A DNA stretch of 64,000 nt. Source: Perkinsus chesapeaki (Eukaryota > Perkinsozoa > Perkinsida > Perkinsidae). The position numbers were made by a program, and so were the translations under genes. The notes beneath the pieces were generated by a model, which did no database searches, was not told the DNA's origin, and was given only the letters and a program-made list of their open reading frames with translations. Shown here in pieces: positions 1 to 11,000 of this stretch. Where the stretch lies: assembly GCA_013115145.1 (NCBI GenBank), contig JAAPAO010000002.1, positions 124,001 through 188,000 on the forward strand, given 5' to 3'. Each line of letters begins with the position of its first letter. The stretch's first letter is position 1.

Positions 1-616
1 ACTCTAGCTTGACGCCAGGTGGCTGCCGACGAGTCGCTCAGTGTTGACGACGTGATTAGTCTTGTTGAGTCTGAGCCTCGCTATTCGGCCGCGTTGAAAA
101 CAAACGAACCCTCCCGTGGCAAAGAGTCCCGTAGAGTTCCGCTGGTGGGTCACGTAAATCAGAACTCCTTTCAGGTGATCAAAACGCTGACAGATTAGAC
201 CTCGACGACGAGGGTGAAGAAGGTTCCCCGGTGTACGATGTCGACTCGGAGTTACTAAGGACCATTGTCGGTGGCTAACCTTAACTCTCTAATCAACTTC
301 GATTGTAGGTGAATAGCGTTCGTAAACTCGTCCCTGGAGAACCCTACGAACCCACTCGCATTCCCTCGGAGATCTTGCGTGAGCTTCGCCCCGAGGAAAT
401 TCTCGTTATTGATCAACAACGGAACGGGATGGGAGTCAGGTGAAAAGATGACCAGCTTTAATTATAGAGATTCTCTCATATAGATTCTACAAGAACATGA
501 TGCCCGAGCTCCCCATATCAGCCTGCTGCATATGTGGCAGATTCTTCAAGCTGGTTTGCCTCGAGGAGGCAGGATTTTCTGGCAGAGGCGGCTGCCCATG
601 CTGTGGTGAGAGTTGA
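1..616 (+). CDS. IFT122: Intraflagellar transport protein 122 (IFT122), 3' end
   Basis: This is the C-terminal part of a multi-exon gene that begins before the window. The last two exons read ...VPGEPYEPTRIPSEILREL... and, after an intron of about 50 nt that starts gtgaaaag and ends near 484, FYKNMMPELPISACCICG...CPCCGES, stopping with TGA at 614-616. The shape (PxxPTRxP, a Leu/Arg/Glu-rich stretch, FYxNxxP, then a CxxC...CPxC zinc ribbon at the very end) is that of the C-terminus of IFT122, a retrograde IFT-A subunit needed to build and turn over flagella. It implies a flagellated life stage. Upstream coding at about 25-240 (VAADESLSVDD..., LDLDDEGEEG...) lies in two frames that I could not join with a normal intron, so an indel, an unusual border or early decay is possible there. 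The family call rests on the last 60 residues and on memory of the family, without an alignment. Confidence 0.6.
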
Positions 617-896
617 TGAACAATGCTCAAGACGAGTTATGTATGGTGATCAGTTCTCGGTCCTGGAGACATGGCCAGTCATGGAGCATAAAATCTGTCG
701 ATTATTTCGGATTGGCAATTTGCTGTTGTGTACACTCAGTGGTCAAAAAGGTATAAAGAGTCACTAGTTTTAACGCAAGTGTCAATGTGTCATGATCGCG
801 AATGTGTCATTAAATTATTGCAACGCAACTTTCGGTGGATTCAAGTTCCAATACGCATTTGGATGACAAAGCATGATTAACATAAATGGAAGAAAG

Positions 897-1457
897 TTAC
901 GAAGTAAATGACGGAAGAATTTGCGAGAAAATACGCTTGTGGGAATGAGACACGACACTCACAGCTTCAGAGGCCGAGCATGAGATGCGACTCAGTATGT
1001 GATTTTCAATATTGGATGGAAGTCCGGCTAACTCGCCAAGCCAACGGCGCAAGTTTTCAAAAGCTGGTTCAACTGTCGTTCCGCTATAAGGGAAAGCCGA
1101 GGTCCACAGGAAGTACTTTCCCGAGTAAGCTCGATACCTGCAAATCAGAATCCTTGGGCATTGGATAGAACTAACCCGATTATCACCGCAGTAAGAAGGC
1201 ATTATTAATGATTGGAAAGTCAAAACGATCCACGAAAATGGACGGCCCCTGAATTGGGAAATGAAAGATTCAGAGGGATGGATAGTCTCACTCCGCTCAG
1301 TCGTTTGCGTTCAGCTGATATCATCCTGTTCCATAGATCTGCCAGCTCAGTCAGCGGTGTGGTATCTGAAAAATTGCTGAGTCTACGCAGAAGGTCAGAA
1401 AGGCCGACGCTCACCTCTGCTGAGAGCATGATTTATAATTGCGTGGTATTGCTCCAT
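897..1457 (-). CDS. Unknown small protein, four exons
   Basis: I do not recognise this protein. A consistent open frame starts with ATG at 1457 (MEQYHAIINHALSR) and is joined across three canonical introns: gtgagcg...tttcag near 1414-1365, gtgagac...attcag near 1294-1250, and gtgataa...ttgcag near 1190-1142. It stops with TAA at 897-899. The joined product is about 180 residues, soluble, without an obvious signal peptide or membrane segment. It includes an aromatic stretch (YRAYSGKYFLWTSAFPYSG) followed by a helical region (NLRRWLGELAGL). All three joins keep the frame and carry pyrimidine-rich acceptors, which supports this strand over the longer but anonymous plus-strand frame at 1212-1688. 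It faces the IFT122 stop tail to tail, with about 280 bp between them. Confidence 0.5.
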
Positions 1458-1780
1458 GCGCTGGATAAAGCTCGAAGCGTCGGACGGGGTAAACGTAGGC
1501 TACCCGGGAAGATCGTTTTATCAGCAATAGCAACGCGGCGCACCACTGGCCCACCTTCGCGGTTCTTCCAGCGAACTCTGAGAAACCTTGTACAGCTCGT
1601 AAACCAACCCAGTCTGCTAGGGCCTCCTCGAGTTCATATGGGATTTTTATACGAGCCTCACGGAGATGAACCTGTGGAGCTCAGTTGAAATACTAGCGCT
1701 AGAGTACTTTCTACATGAAGCGCCTCATGCGCGACAACGAAAACGATCGCTGGGTCTTCATACCTACGAGAGACAATGCT

Positions 1781-2259
1781 TTAATCACTCCAGCTACGCT
1801 CTATCAACGTACTGTAACAGTCGTTGAGTGATTCTCGCGGAGCGGTTAGCCGCTGTCCTGTAAACGAACGTGTCAAACCTCTTCGCCTTCCATTTCCCCT
1901 CGGCAGCTTCAACGGCTGCTGTGCTATAGCCAAACCCCCTGTATCTGAATTACGGTGAGAATATACCCCATCCGAAGCATTCGATGACTGCTACGGTCTC
2001 TCAGGTGCCGCCTCCTTTGCGAATTCCTCGGGCTGTTCAACTCGATCCGCGTAGCTCACATACAGATAGATTTACGCCTGTTCAGGCGCGGTATACCAAC
2101 CGCTGTAGAAATTCGGAGGTAGATTCAGGCGAAGCTCTGAGCGAAGATATTCGCAGACCTGTGAGCGATAAATGGCCAAAAGGTGCCTCTCGTGGAATAA
2201 GAGCATATGATCGGCCAAGCACTCACGTCCTTGACTAATTCCAGCTTCTGGGCGGGCAT
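1781..2259 (-). CDS. Unknown small basic protein (tentative)
   Basis: This is a tentative gene. An ATG at 2259 opens MPAQKLELVKD, which splices at gtgagtg...tcacag onto VCEYLRSELRLNLPPNFYSG. Further basic exons follow (RNSQRRRHLRDRSSHRM, LKLPRGNGRRRGLTR) and end with TAA at 1781-1783. The first intron is convincing. The later joins need an intron of about 28 nt, shorter than the usual 35-55 nt here, so the C-terminal half may be misjoined. No domain is recognised. The first exon looks like a short amphipathic helix and the rest is Arg-rich. It lies between two better supported minus-strand genes in the same orientation. Confidence 0.3.
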
Positions 2260-2651
2260 TATACAAGGATTCGTGTTGCACTGTGTTTGAGAGAGTGCGC
2301 GGGTCTGGGCCGCGATGGAGCGGTTTCTGGCTCTAGAATCTGTGGTAAGATGTATAGTTGCAGTTATCGTTCTAGCTAATCACTTTCTTGAGCTAATGCT
2401 ATTCGCAACCGCTTCGTTGGCACGCTACCAGAGAGAGCAGAGTCCTTCAGCGCATGTCGGCTTTCGGGCTTCGAACCTGTATGTGAACGCATGAAGAAAA
2501 GCATAATGGACCTCAGCGAACTCACGGATGACTCCTGGGGAGCAACTTGCTGATCTGTAGCGACTCTTGTTACGCGGCATACGGGAACCCGCCTAACTGA
2601 ACGTCAGAGGTCTGCAAGGATTAACAACGGAAAACAATCAACTTGAGGAAA

Positions 2652-3428
2652 CTAGAAATCCCCTGTCGGATCATCGAAGAACAACTTCAAAGATTTCCCA
2701 GGTTCAACTTGCGCTTGTGGGCTTGTATTCGAGCTGCTACGCTGTCGTCTTTTCTCCAAAGCTTGTAATTTCTTCTGAAGCTTCGCCGCTTTCTTTGCCT
2801 TTCGGTTTCCAAGCCCTCGGCCTCCTGCCATACAAGTGTCGGCTTGCCAAAGACATGCCTTACGTTTCTTCTCCCCCGAGCCTGCGTTATCCTGCCTTGT
2901 AATACGGATGAAATCGAGCTCTTCGGGTGCAGGAATAGGAAGACCTTCGTCGTCGCTCAGAGTTGTGAGAGGTTGTTCCTCTGCATACGGAACTGCTGCT
3001 AGCTCTGCGTGAGTGAAGTGGTCATCACCGACATTCCAGTGGCATTTGCCCAATTTCTCCTCGGAGTCTTCTACAAGATAGGAAATTACTTGACTGTTGC
3101 AACTCGCAATATAGTTCTACCTAGAAGAATGTCTCCGCGTCCTCTGCGAAATGCTGGGCCCTCCCGATCCTCCGGAGAATAACCAAGTCCGCGCCGGCCG
3201 CGGTTAGGGTTCGCATGGACAATGTCATCTTCAACGTTTGGTACCTAATACACCTAACCAATATATTGCACTGAAATGCTGCAGTGCGCTCACATAGCCC
3301 ATTCTCATGAGTAGATCGGCACCGGGGCCGTAGCGTCTCTTTAGCTGACTCTGGTAATCATACCATTTATTTCCATACCGCCCCGAAGTTGAAACAGAGT
3401 CTCGTCGGGGGCTTTCTCCGCCGGACAT
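2652..3428 (-). CDS. G-patch domain protein
   Basis: The start is ATG at 3428 (MSGGESPRRDSVSTSGRYG). Exon 1 carries the first half of a G-patch (YGPGADLLMRMGYV). A 49-nt intron (gtgagcg...gtattag) follows, and exon 2 gives the second half (IVHANPNRGRRGLGYSPED), matching the usual MGY...I.P...R..GLGY layout with the central GxGLG loop shortened. Exon 3 (2652-3053 and a few codons more) is acidic and then Lys-rich, with a coiled-coil-like run (NRKAKKAAKLQKKLQALEKRR) and the end FFDDPTGDF. G-patch proteins are RNA-processing factors that often activate DEAH helicases; a nuclear splicing or ribosome-assembly role is inferred. I cannot name the orthologue. The length of about 210 residues suggests a small adaptor. 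Confidence 0.55.
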
Positions 3429-3676
3429 TTGAAAGCGATGAGCGCCAATTCCGAGTGCAGCAGGAAACACACAGGATAGCACCGTCCGTCCAGTACGAGT
3501 CTCCGTGCGGTCGGCATCTCGACCATGCTGGGAAAAATACGCAAGCCACAGAGCCCATAGGAAAGAAACGGGTCGGGTCCACTGGACAATTCTACAGTAT
3601 ATGCATTGTAGCTGGGCGTATGGTACAGTCTAGGTCAATAACGACGTCGAGAAACAAGAAATAAATTTCGCACTGG

Positions 3677-5040
3677 CTATAAATTCGGACAGTTTGTCTC
3701 TTGGTAGCGGAGTATTGCATCTTTCACGCACTCATATGTCACAAATGTACACCACTGGGCAGGCATCACCCGTATCTGAAAAGAGACATCATCGGACAGT
3801 GCCGATAACAATCAAGATCTCACCAAAGAGACACCCACTCCTCTGTAAAAGCCACGCACGCCGTCTTTGGATATGGTACTGAGTACAAGATACCATTAAA
3901 GCTTGTACCTTGTGTTACCTCCTGATGGAATTCCAAATGTTGTCGTATTTGTAGCCTCTGACCCCGGCATCCCGCATTCGTACAGTCAGCACTGTTATAG
4001 GATTAGTTATTATCTGCGGGAGATATTCTACTGGGAAGCGTCGACTCCCTCTTGCTCACCATCGATGCGGACTTGGCTATAGTAGTTGCCACCATAGTGT
4101 CGACCGGGCTAAGTTGTTCAACCCCATGAAACGCTTGTAGTTTTGACCTGAGCCGCAAGTAGAAAGCTATTTTATAGGCAGACATGTTCGTTACCTCATC
4201 GATTCGTAAACCATAAATTGTACTGCTCCCTGAGTGCAGCCCCAGAGGCCGGGTGCCTATGGACACGTACATAGATCGATCAAATACAAACTTACTAGTC
4301 CTCTATAAAAACCAGATAGTCCTTCCGATCGATAAAGTCCTCGGATACAGCCTAGAGTCCCACCAGGGTAGACACCCAGCTGAACATTGAGCTTCACTAC
4401 CCAGAGAGGGCATAATAGTGCTTGGACCTATTAAGAACATTGAACTACGAGAATAGTAATTCAACGTGTTACCGCGCATCCGGCAGCGAAGGCGCTGACA
4501 AGATGATTCCAAGCTGGAGGAAGGCTCATCGGATTAGACTCCTTTAATACGTTGTACCTAGCTTGGAAAAGATATTCTACATAGTGGGAATATGGACGAC
4601 CAACTCACCCGTAAAAATACTGGCCCCAGGCAAGTGATGCTCCCGTGAGACTAATACCTGACAGTGAGATACATGCTGTCGGTGTAAAATAGCGTGCCTT
4701 ACCAAAACCCTTATAGAGGCTGGCCCGGACTCCTTCCTTCTGCACGACGTCCTTGAAAATTGCTCGGAGATTAGGGCGGCCTGCTCCATTGTAGTGGCGC
4801 TGTGTATGCACCTTCACTAGCTCTAGCGGATAAAGGGCCGCTGTTGCACCTGGATACAGAAGAGTCAACTTCAGTGGACGGCAAAGAGGAACTACAGAGC
4901 CCGCTAAGAAATCCAGCCACGCCATGCGCATTAATCTGACAAGCGTGCGCCGCCACTGCGGACGAAACAGCCGGCCCAATGCCAGTGAAAGAGACTGGAC
5001 CGTCTCTGCCGCCGGCCAGGGGCGATGACCGAGCCGACAT
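3677..5040 (-). CDS. Mitochondrial carrier, SLC25A32/FLX1-like
   Basis: All three mitochondrial-carrier repeats can be assembled over about eight exons. Repeat 1 has PLELVKVHTQ and KEGVRASLYKGFG (about 4840-4690). Repeat 2 has CPLWVVKLNVQ and EGLSGFYRGLV (4430-4290), then an exon APGLWGCTQGAVQFMVYESM (about 4245-4190). Repeat 3 has LSPVDTMVATTIAKSASM (about 4120-4060), VRGFYRGVGVSL and RVMPAQWCTFVTYE (3850-3740), ending in TAG at 3677-3679. The start is placed at ATG 5040 (MSARSSPLAGG); an in-frame ATG at 5142 is possible. The GLWGxxxGAxQFMxYE block and the LS.xxT..A...K third helix are closest to the folate/FAD/pyrimidine-nucleotide carrier branch (SLC25A32/33, yeast Flx1/Rim2). The substrate is not decided. 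The protein acts in the inner mitochondrial membrane. Introns are GT-AG, about 40-50 nt. Confidence 0.75.
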
Positions 5041-5183
5041 GGGGGGTGAAAACGACTTCCAAATGACGACTGTATACCAACTCGGAGAACTCAAAAGCTT
5101 CTGTAGGATCGGATTCAGTAACGATGAGAACGATGATAGCAATTTCGATGTAAACTTATTTCAACAAGATCGAGCAGAGGAAG

Positions 5184-7519
5184 TTATATTTGGACTGCAA
5201 CCGCGGCCCCGGAAATGTTGTCTCCTGCAGCTATTGTGGCGACAGGCTTCGTGCAGATGATATTGGGGCTGAGGCAGATGGTGACCTTATCCGTGGACTC
5301 GGCATCGCGTGTGTCATCCCAACACACAACCTAAGTAGGAGGTCATATTTAGAAGTAAGAAGGTATCACCCCATTGTTATGCTTGGTCTTTATAACATCA
5401 CGCCTCTGGGCCAGATCCTCATCCTCGCTATCCACAAAAGTATCATACAGGAGAACCTTAGAAAAAGAAGCATAATCATCTGCGTACACCTACCATTCCT
5501 CCAGTACCTTTCCTTTACTTAGATCTATATCTTCATCAGTCTTAAATCCACATACATGTCGGAATGCGATTAAACTAGCTTTACTCATAGCCTCGGCTCT
5601 GAAAATGAATTCACCCTACCAGTTGCACCAACATAGCCAATAGCTACGTTCGATTCCATGCACCTGTCTTGACCATAACGGCCTGGAAGGCTAACGTATG
5701 AACGTGTATTCGGGAGACTTGTCTTGGGGAAGTGCTGATATAACAGAACTGATAGGCACATAGCGAAGATCACAGGCATTACGAGTTCTCATTGGCCTTT
5801 TCAATCAGCTGCCAGAGATTCCTTAAAGCGTCCAGAACGCTTCGTACTTTTGGCCTGGAATCCGATGCGCGAATAAGCCCCGCGTCGCCCGTCGCGGATT
5901 TACTGACAAGAAGTGTAAGCAGCAAGAACGCGTACAGCCCGCAATCTCTTAACGACGCAAGCTGCCCGGAATGCACACCTGAAACTACCTTAAAAAATCC
6001 GTAAAGGTAGCAAGCTCTTGCTCGTTCATCCCGAGACTATCTATTCTCGTAAGCATGCCAGTATCGTAGAGCTCCTTCATAAATTTAGCTGAAAGGTCCG
6101 GATGAGCCTCATGGACACCGTGGGAATTCGGGATGACTTACAGTTAGCAAAACTGGCAAGCTCGACATGGACCTTCACGGAGGGGTCCTGTTCATCTATG
6201 AGCTGTCGCGCTCGCTGGAGTCTTTGCAAACGCTCTCCGTCAGATGGGAAAGGGAATCTGAGGGAAGTGTCTTTACGCTCTTAACTTTAGGGGCTACTAC
6301 CCATCCATCATCTGAAAAGCGCCCAGGACGAGCGCGTCTGGGTTGAAGGCTCCCGAATTAATCTCTTCCTCAACTTCCTCTATACCACGCAGGTACGGGG
6401 AGTGAGCATCGCTGTGAAGCGCTGAAACAAAGGACTTTAGGGAATGGCCAGTTTATCGATTATAGATGCTATGCTAATGCAGCCTACTTACCTAGGCGAT
6501 TCGCGCGCGGGCAAGTGTCGTTTCCCCATTGCTCGTCCGAGACGCTCTCAAGGATGATATGAATATCATCACTATCTGGAGATAAGCCTGCTGGGTCTTG
6601 CCAAGACATCGTTTAATGTACCTTCCGGGGAAGAGGGGGCCAAGCCTCCCGCCACAGGCAAGGGAGTGGCGAACTGATCTCGGAGCTCTTTCGAGACGTG
6701 CGCGCCGAGCAAGACCTTATGTCCCTGAAATAGCCAAAGTACCATCAAAACTCGGCAATCTCCTGAGGAATCCCGGTATGACCTCCATTTGTATCCGGCA
6801 TCCCATATGAGGAGCGTTGCCGCCGAACCTCCAGAAACTGCCATAGTTGTCTCCAAACCCGCGCACGCCGCTCACCAGCTCGTCGAATAGAGTCTTGTTC
6901 GAGACGTACCTAGCGCTCCTCTAATGTAAGCCTTAAGGATCAACCCAAATACCTCTCAGCTGCAGCTCCATGCTCGAAAAAGTAATGGAAAGTTTCGGCG
7001 AGGTCTTGCGGGCTAGTAATGACGTCGTGGTCCTGTGGGTGCTCAACTGGCCCAATCTTGAGCTGAGTAACACAGAAAATTATTTACTCCTCAGCCTTCA
7101 ACTGCATCAGGTTACCTCCTTCAAAAGCTCTGTGCCACGAGTCACACCATCCAGGCATGCGCCGAAGCCGAGGACAACGTTCTTTGGATGAGCCTCGATT
7201 CGTTGACGTGTTGCAGCCTCTTCCGACAACTGCGCCTACGTCAATATGTAATACTTCCTTACCAACTACATGAACTCGCGCTACTTGCAAAAGCTCAGCT
7301 TTATCAATCAGCTTTCTATCCGGTGGATGAACAAATGCCTTATTCTGATGTACAGTCGGGTGACCACCGTATTCTCCCCCCAAGTATCTACCGAGCAGGC
7401 CTGTAAGCCGAACCACTTGTACGCCAACTCCATTCTTACACATATGTCACCGCGACGAAGACAACCAGCAAAGGTAAAAATGCATGTATCAGCGTCGGGA
7501 GTACTCCACCCTCAACCAT
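5184..7519 (-). CDS. ADPGK: ADP-dependent glucokinase (ADPGK)
   Basis: This enzyme phosphorylates glucose with ADP instead of ATP. The start is ATG 7519; the first exon (MVEGGVLPTLIHAFLPLLVV) is a hydrophobic N-terminal segment, like the ER anchor of animal ADPGK. Later exons give the family blocks in order: GFGACLDGVTRGTELLKE and EHPQDHDVITS (7190-6990), HYFFEHGAAAER (about 6960), FGGNAPHMG (6800s), DDIHIILESVSDEQWG (6570s), PDALVLGAFQMMDG (6320s), the HxE block VHVELAS, DSLGMNEQEL (the NxxE metal motif), SRIHVHTLAF (about 5690), and at the end CTKPVATIAAGDNISGAA with the catalytic Asp, then TAA at 5184-5186. About 12 introns of 34-60 nt. The usual GLGD motif reads AAGD, a mild deviation. 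Family assignment is firm; location and physiological role are inference. Confidence 0.85.
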
Positions 7520-8088
7520 TATCAGTGGCTGCTAAAAACAAGAAACTAAACCGCCCACTTCCAAGTGCTCTCTAGCCTCGCCGATTCTGTCGTGGAACTC
7601 AACGTACAAACAGCAAGTGATAGCAACATCATTTACATACAAGTGCATTTCTAAAGCTCATGATTTCCAGTGCGGTCTGCAGACACGACCCTGTATGAGT
7701 TGGATGTACCCTGGAGAGGAAAATCCTCATCACATTCATTGTAGAAAAGAACGCTATTGAGTAGTCGATACCTGAGCGAACTGCTGAGCTACATACTATA
7801 CTCTTACTCCCATATTCTTACACGAAAGTATACAAGCAAATTACTAATAGTGAAAGGAGACAGCTTCTTGTGTAGGATTTGCGGTGCTTCGGAGGGCGTT
7901 TAGACATCAAAATGGAACTAGACGGCATGTACTACGAGCGTCTTTGTGAACCCAACTCCCGAATAGATTACACCAAGCAACATGGGTGGTGGATTAGTCT
8001 TAAAAGGCATTATGATCGAATTCTAAGGAGCATCCTGAAACGAAAATCCTGTTACAAGCTCGAGAGGAAAGACGAAAGCCCTAACAGC
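7520..8088. other. Spacer without a supported gene
   Basis: About 570 bp lie between the ADPGK start and the stop of the GAF protein. A plus-strand frame at 7879-8097 (72 codons) is open, but I see no intron context, domain or neighbour support for it. The segment should hold the ADPGK promoter and the 3' end of the GAF transcript. Confidence 0.5.
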
Positions 8089-11000
8089 TCACTTTAGTGG
8101 CCAGAAGACCCAACTCAAGAGATGTCTGATAAATCGTGCTAATATTGCGCACCTCCCAACCAGGCTGACAGAACGATAGGTATGCCTTGCACGCCAGTCG
8201 CCAGGACTCTCCTCGTTAATACCTCAGCAGTACTCCAGTCTGCTTGACGCTCCTCCTCAGTTAGTCCCCAAAGCTGCCCTCCGCCGGTGACTGTGACATC
8301 AACCTCCGAACCATCATCGTTGACTTCGCCGGCAGATTGCTCGTCGCCATCGTCCCCTATACAGCTTCGTTCGCCAGAGCTCCTCCAACCGTGAACCCTT
8401 ACCGTCTGGAGTGCTTGCTGAGCTTGATAAGTTCTTGACAGTATTCAAACGAGAAACTGATGAAGAAACCTGGGCATTGCACCTCGGAATGACGCGAGCC
8501 TCCTACTTCCCGACATGAACGTCTGCATAGTCCGCAAAGTCTTGGCGGACTTCACCCAGAGGTCGTGAATGGCTCTTCGGTCAGCCATGGGGTACCACTC
8601 TCTCAGAAAAACGACCACATAGTTGCACAACTGCTTAAGAACCTGCAACGGCGGTCGGGCAAAAGCAGTGGCAGACCGCGCCAAGACCTTCGTGTGCCCG
8701 ACGTTGCGAGGATCGAACAGCTCGTCATTGTCAAAGGTTTTCCTCTTGCCCTCGACGCAAATGAACTGCAGTACCCCAGTTGTAGTTCTCTTATCGAACA
8801 ACGGGTATGAATGGAGGACATATCTGTATGAAGTAGTTACGAGCGAGCAAACCATACACGAGCACGTTTCTTCCTTGGATGAGTCTCGCCGATGGATATA
8901 GCTCTCGGATGAGTCAGGCGGGGAAAGGTCCACAGAAGGGTCGTAAATAGCTGCAAGCTTATCCGGCTGAGAAGAGTGGCTCCGATGATTTCGATTTTTT
9001 TGTGAACCTTACTTGCCCCTTTTTCGGTGTACCGTCATCCGTCATAGATGGCAAAGTGAAAGTTTGCGGGCAGCGCGAGCGGACCTGTTGTATCGCGATA
9101 CCGAATTGAGTTCAGCGTACCAATCCCCTACTGTGTGTCCGACTACACCCGTCATTCCCTTAGCACATGGTCTCAGTTGTCTGTCCAGCTGTTTAGAATC
9201 TATTTGAGAAGACCGCCGTCCGAACGAGGCGTCCTCATGATGGTGTTGCACTCCGCCGGCCACCTAAGAAGGCTTGAGCCGAGAGCCACGGTTGGTAGTT
9301 ACAAATTGCGCGGTGACGTCCCCGACGACCAGATGCAAAGCGACTTTTTTTGCATGGAAAAGCTCGTTCAGGTACCTTGAGTATACAAATAATCGACAGT
9401 TGTTCATCGAACTGTGAGAGACAGTATAGAGACAAAATGTAACCCACGCATCGCATGGTATTCATCTTCAGAGTGTCCAAACAGTAAAGTACACCAGAGC
9501 ACCCCGGTATTACAAACTCAGCATCCCCATAAGCGCACTTGGACTTGTGCAGTGCTGCATCATCTCCGTGGCGAACTGTAACAAATACCCTTGACCTGCC
9601 CACGCTAGATAAATGGACTTCTCGCAAAGATGATAGCTCACGCTTCATCGACCATCCACTAACGGCAGTCTTCTCAAAGACCAACAGCATCTCCAGTCCG
9701 AGCACCTGGATAGTAACTCGCTCTCACCCCGACTATATAGACTACCGCAATGTTCCGCAGGATGATTTCATCGTCATGATCAAATATCGGATCGCGTCTC
9801 TTATTAACCGCTTGTACCTAGTTAGTACACGGTTCAATATTATCTGATGGCAAGCACCGCATGAATTACAATGCAGGTGACCTTTCCGTCGTTCACTATT
9901 GGCACGCAAAGCACAGACCGTGTGCGATAGTTAGTAATACGGTCGAAACTGACATCAACAATAGAGCAAGAGAACGAGGAGTCGGCGAACCTGCTATTGA
10001 ATCTCTTATCCTCGTAAGCATCATATATACTAACAGAATCCCGCAGAAGATAAGCACTCGCCACCAACCCTATCCCCTCAGCATAAGGATCAGTCCCCCG
10101 TTTCGGTAGCTCCACCTTCCAACCGCCATACAGAGCAAATCACATACAGCCTATTACCTCTAGGCGGTCGTAATCGGTCTCCTCTGCGTTCTGCACGTAT
10201 GTCCACATGATTCCCTGCGTCGCGTCCACCACCCAAATAGAACCACGGTCGCAGTCGAGAGCTTCGCAACTGATGTTCTACAAGCAAAAGAGATATAAGT
10301 GGTCAGATCTTCATCGGGTTAATACAATTAATGTGTTGATTAGGTGATCAATCGCATGCACTTCGAAAAGACTCTTCAAGCGGCCGAAGGCTCTTGAGAT
10401 TGCGGCCGAATACCTATTAGACGTACTCAAGTCGTCAATACCAAAGGCGATGGCAGAGTCTAGCTGTACTTCTGCTGGGCCCAAAACTCTGTTCCCAATG
10501 CGTTAATACAATCGAGCCTGCCACGTTCGGTCGCCACAAAGTCCGCATCGCAGAGGTATGGTAGAGTACACCGCCCACGAGTCGAAGTGACCTGGAATAC
10601 CAATAGCCTACCCAATTCTCTGAGCAGTAACATACCATCGTCAAAAAGTCGATTTGCTGTGGTGATAAATTCATGAAGGCTTTGGGAATTGGAACGCCGT
10701 TAGACTTAAACGGCGCAATCTGAGAGCACTTGTTTCCATAGCTGAACCCCAGAGATTTACTACCAATGTAGTACCGCGTTGCTTATAAGGAGTAATGACC
10801 GGCAATTTATCAATTTTGTGGCCGACCGCATCACCGAGAATGCTCTTGAGATGGGATACTGTATTGACGAAGCCATATCTGCCCGAACACCTACCGACAG
10901 GCGGATGCACTAGACATACCCGGCAGCCAAAGGGCTCTCGTTCATTATCTTCCATACCACCTGCGTCAACTTCGACCGGGCCTCTTCATCCGAGTTAGCC

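Noticed and set aside
1212-1688. Plus-strand open frame of 158 codons
   Set aside because: It overlaps minus-strand exons that join in frame through three canonical introns; the plus frame shows no domain and opposes them.
7879-8097. Plus-strand frame of 72 codons between ADPGK and the GAF gene
   Set aside because: No domain, no start context and no splice partners; it overlaps the stop of the GAF gene.
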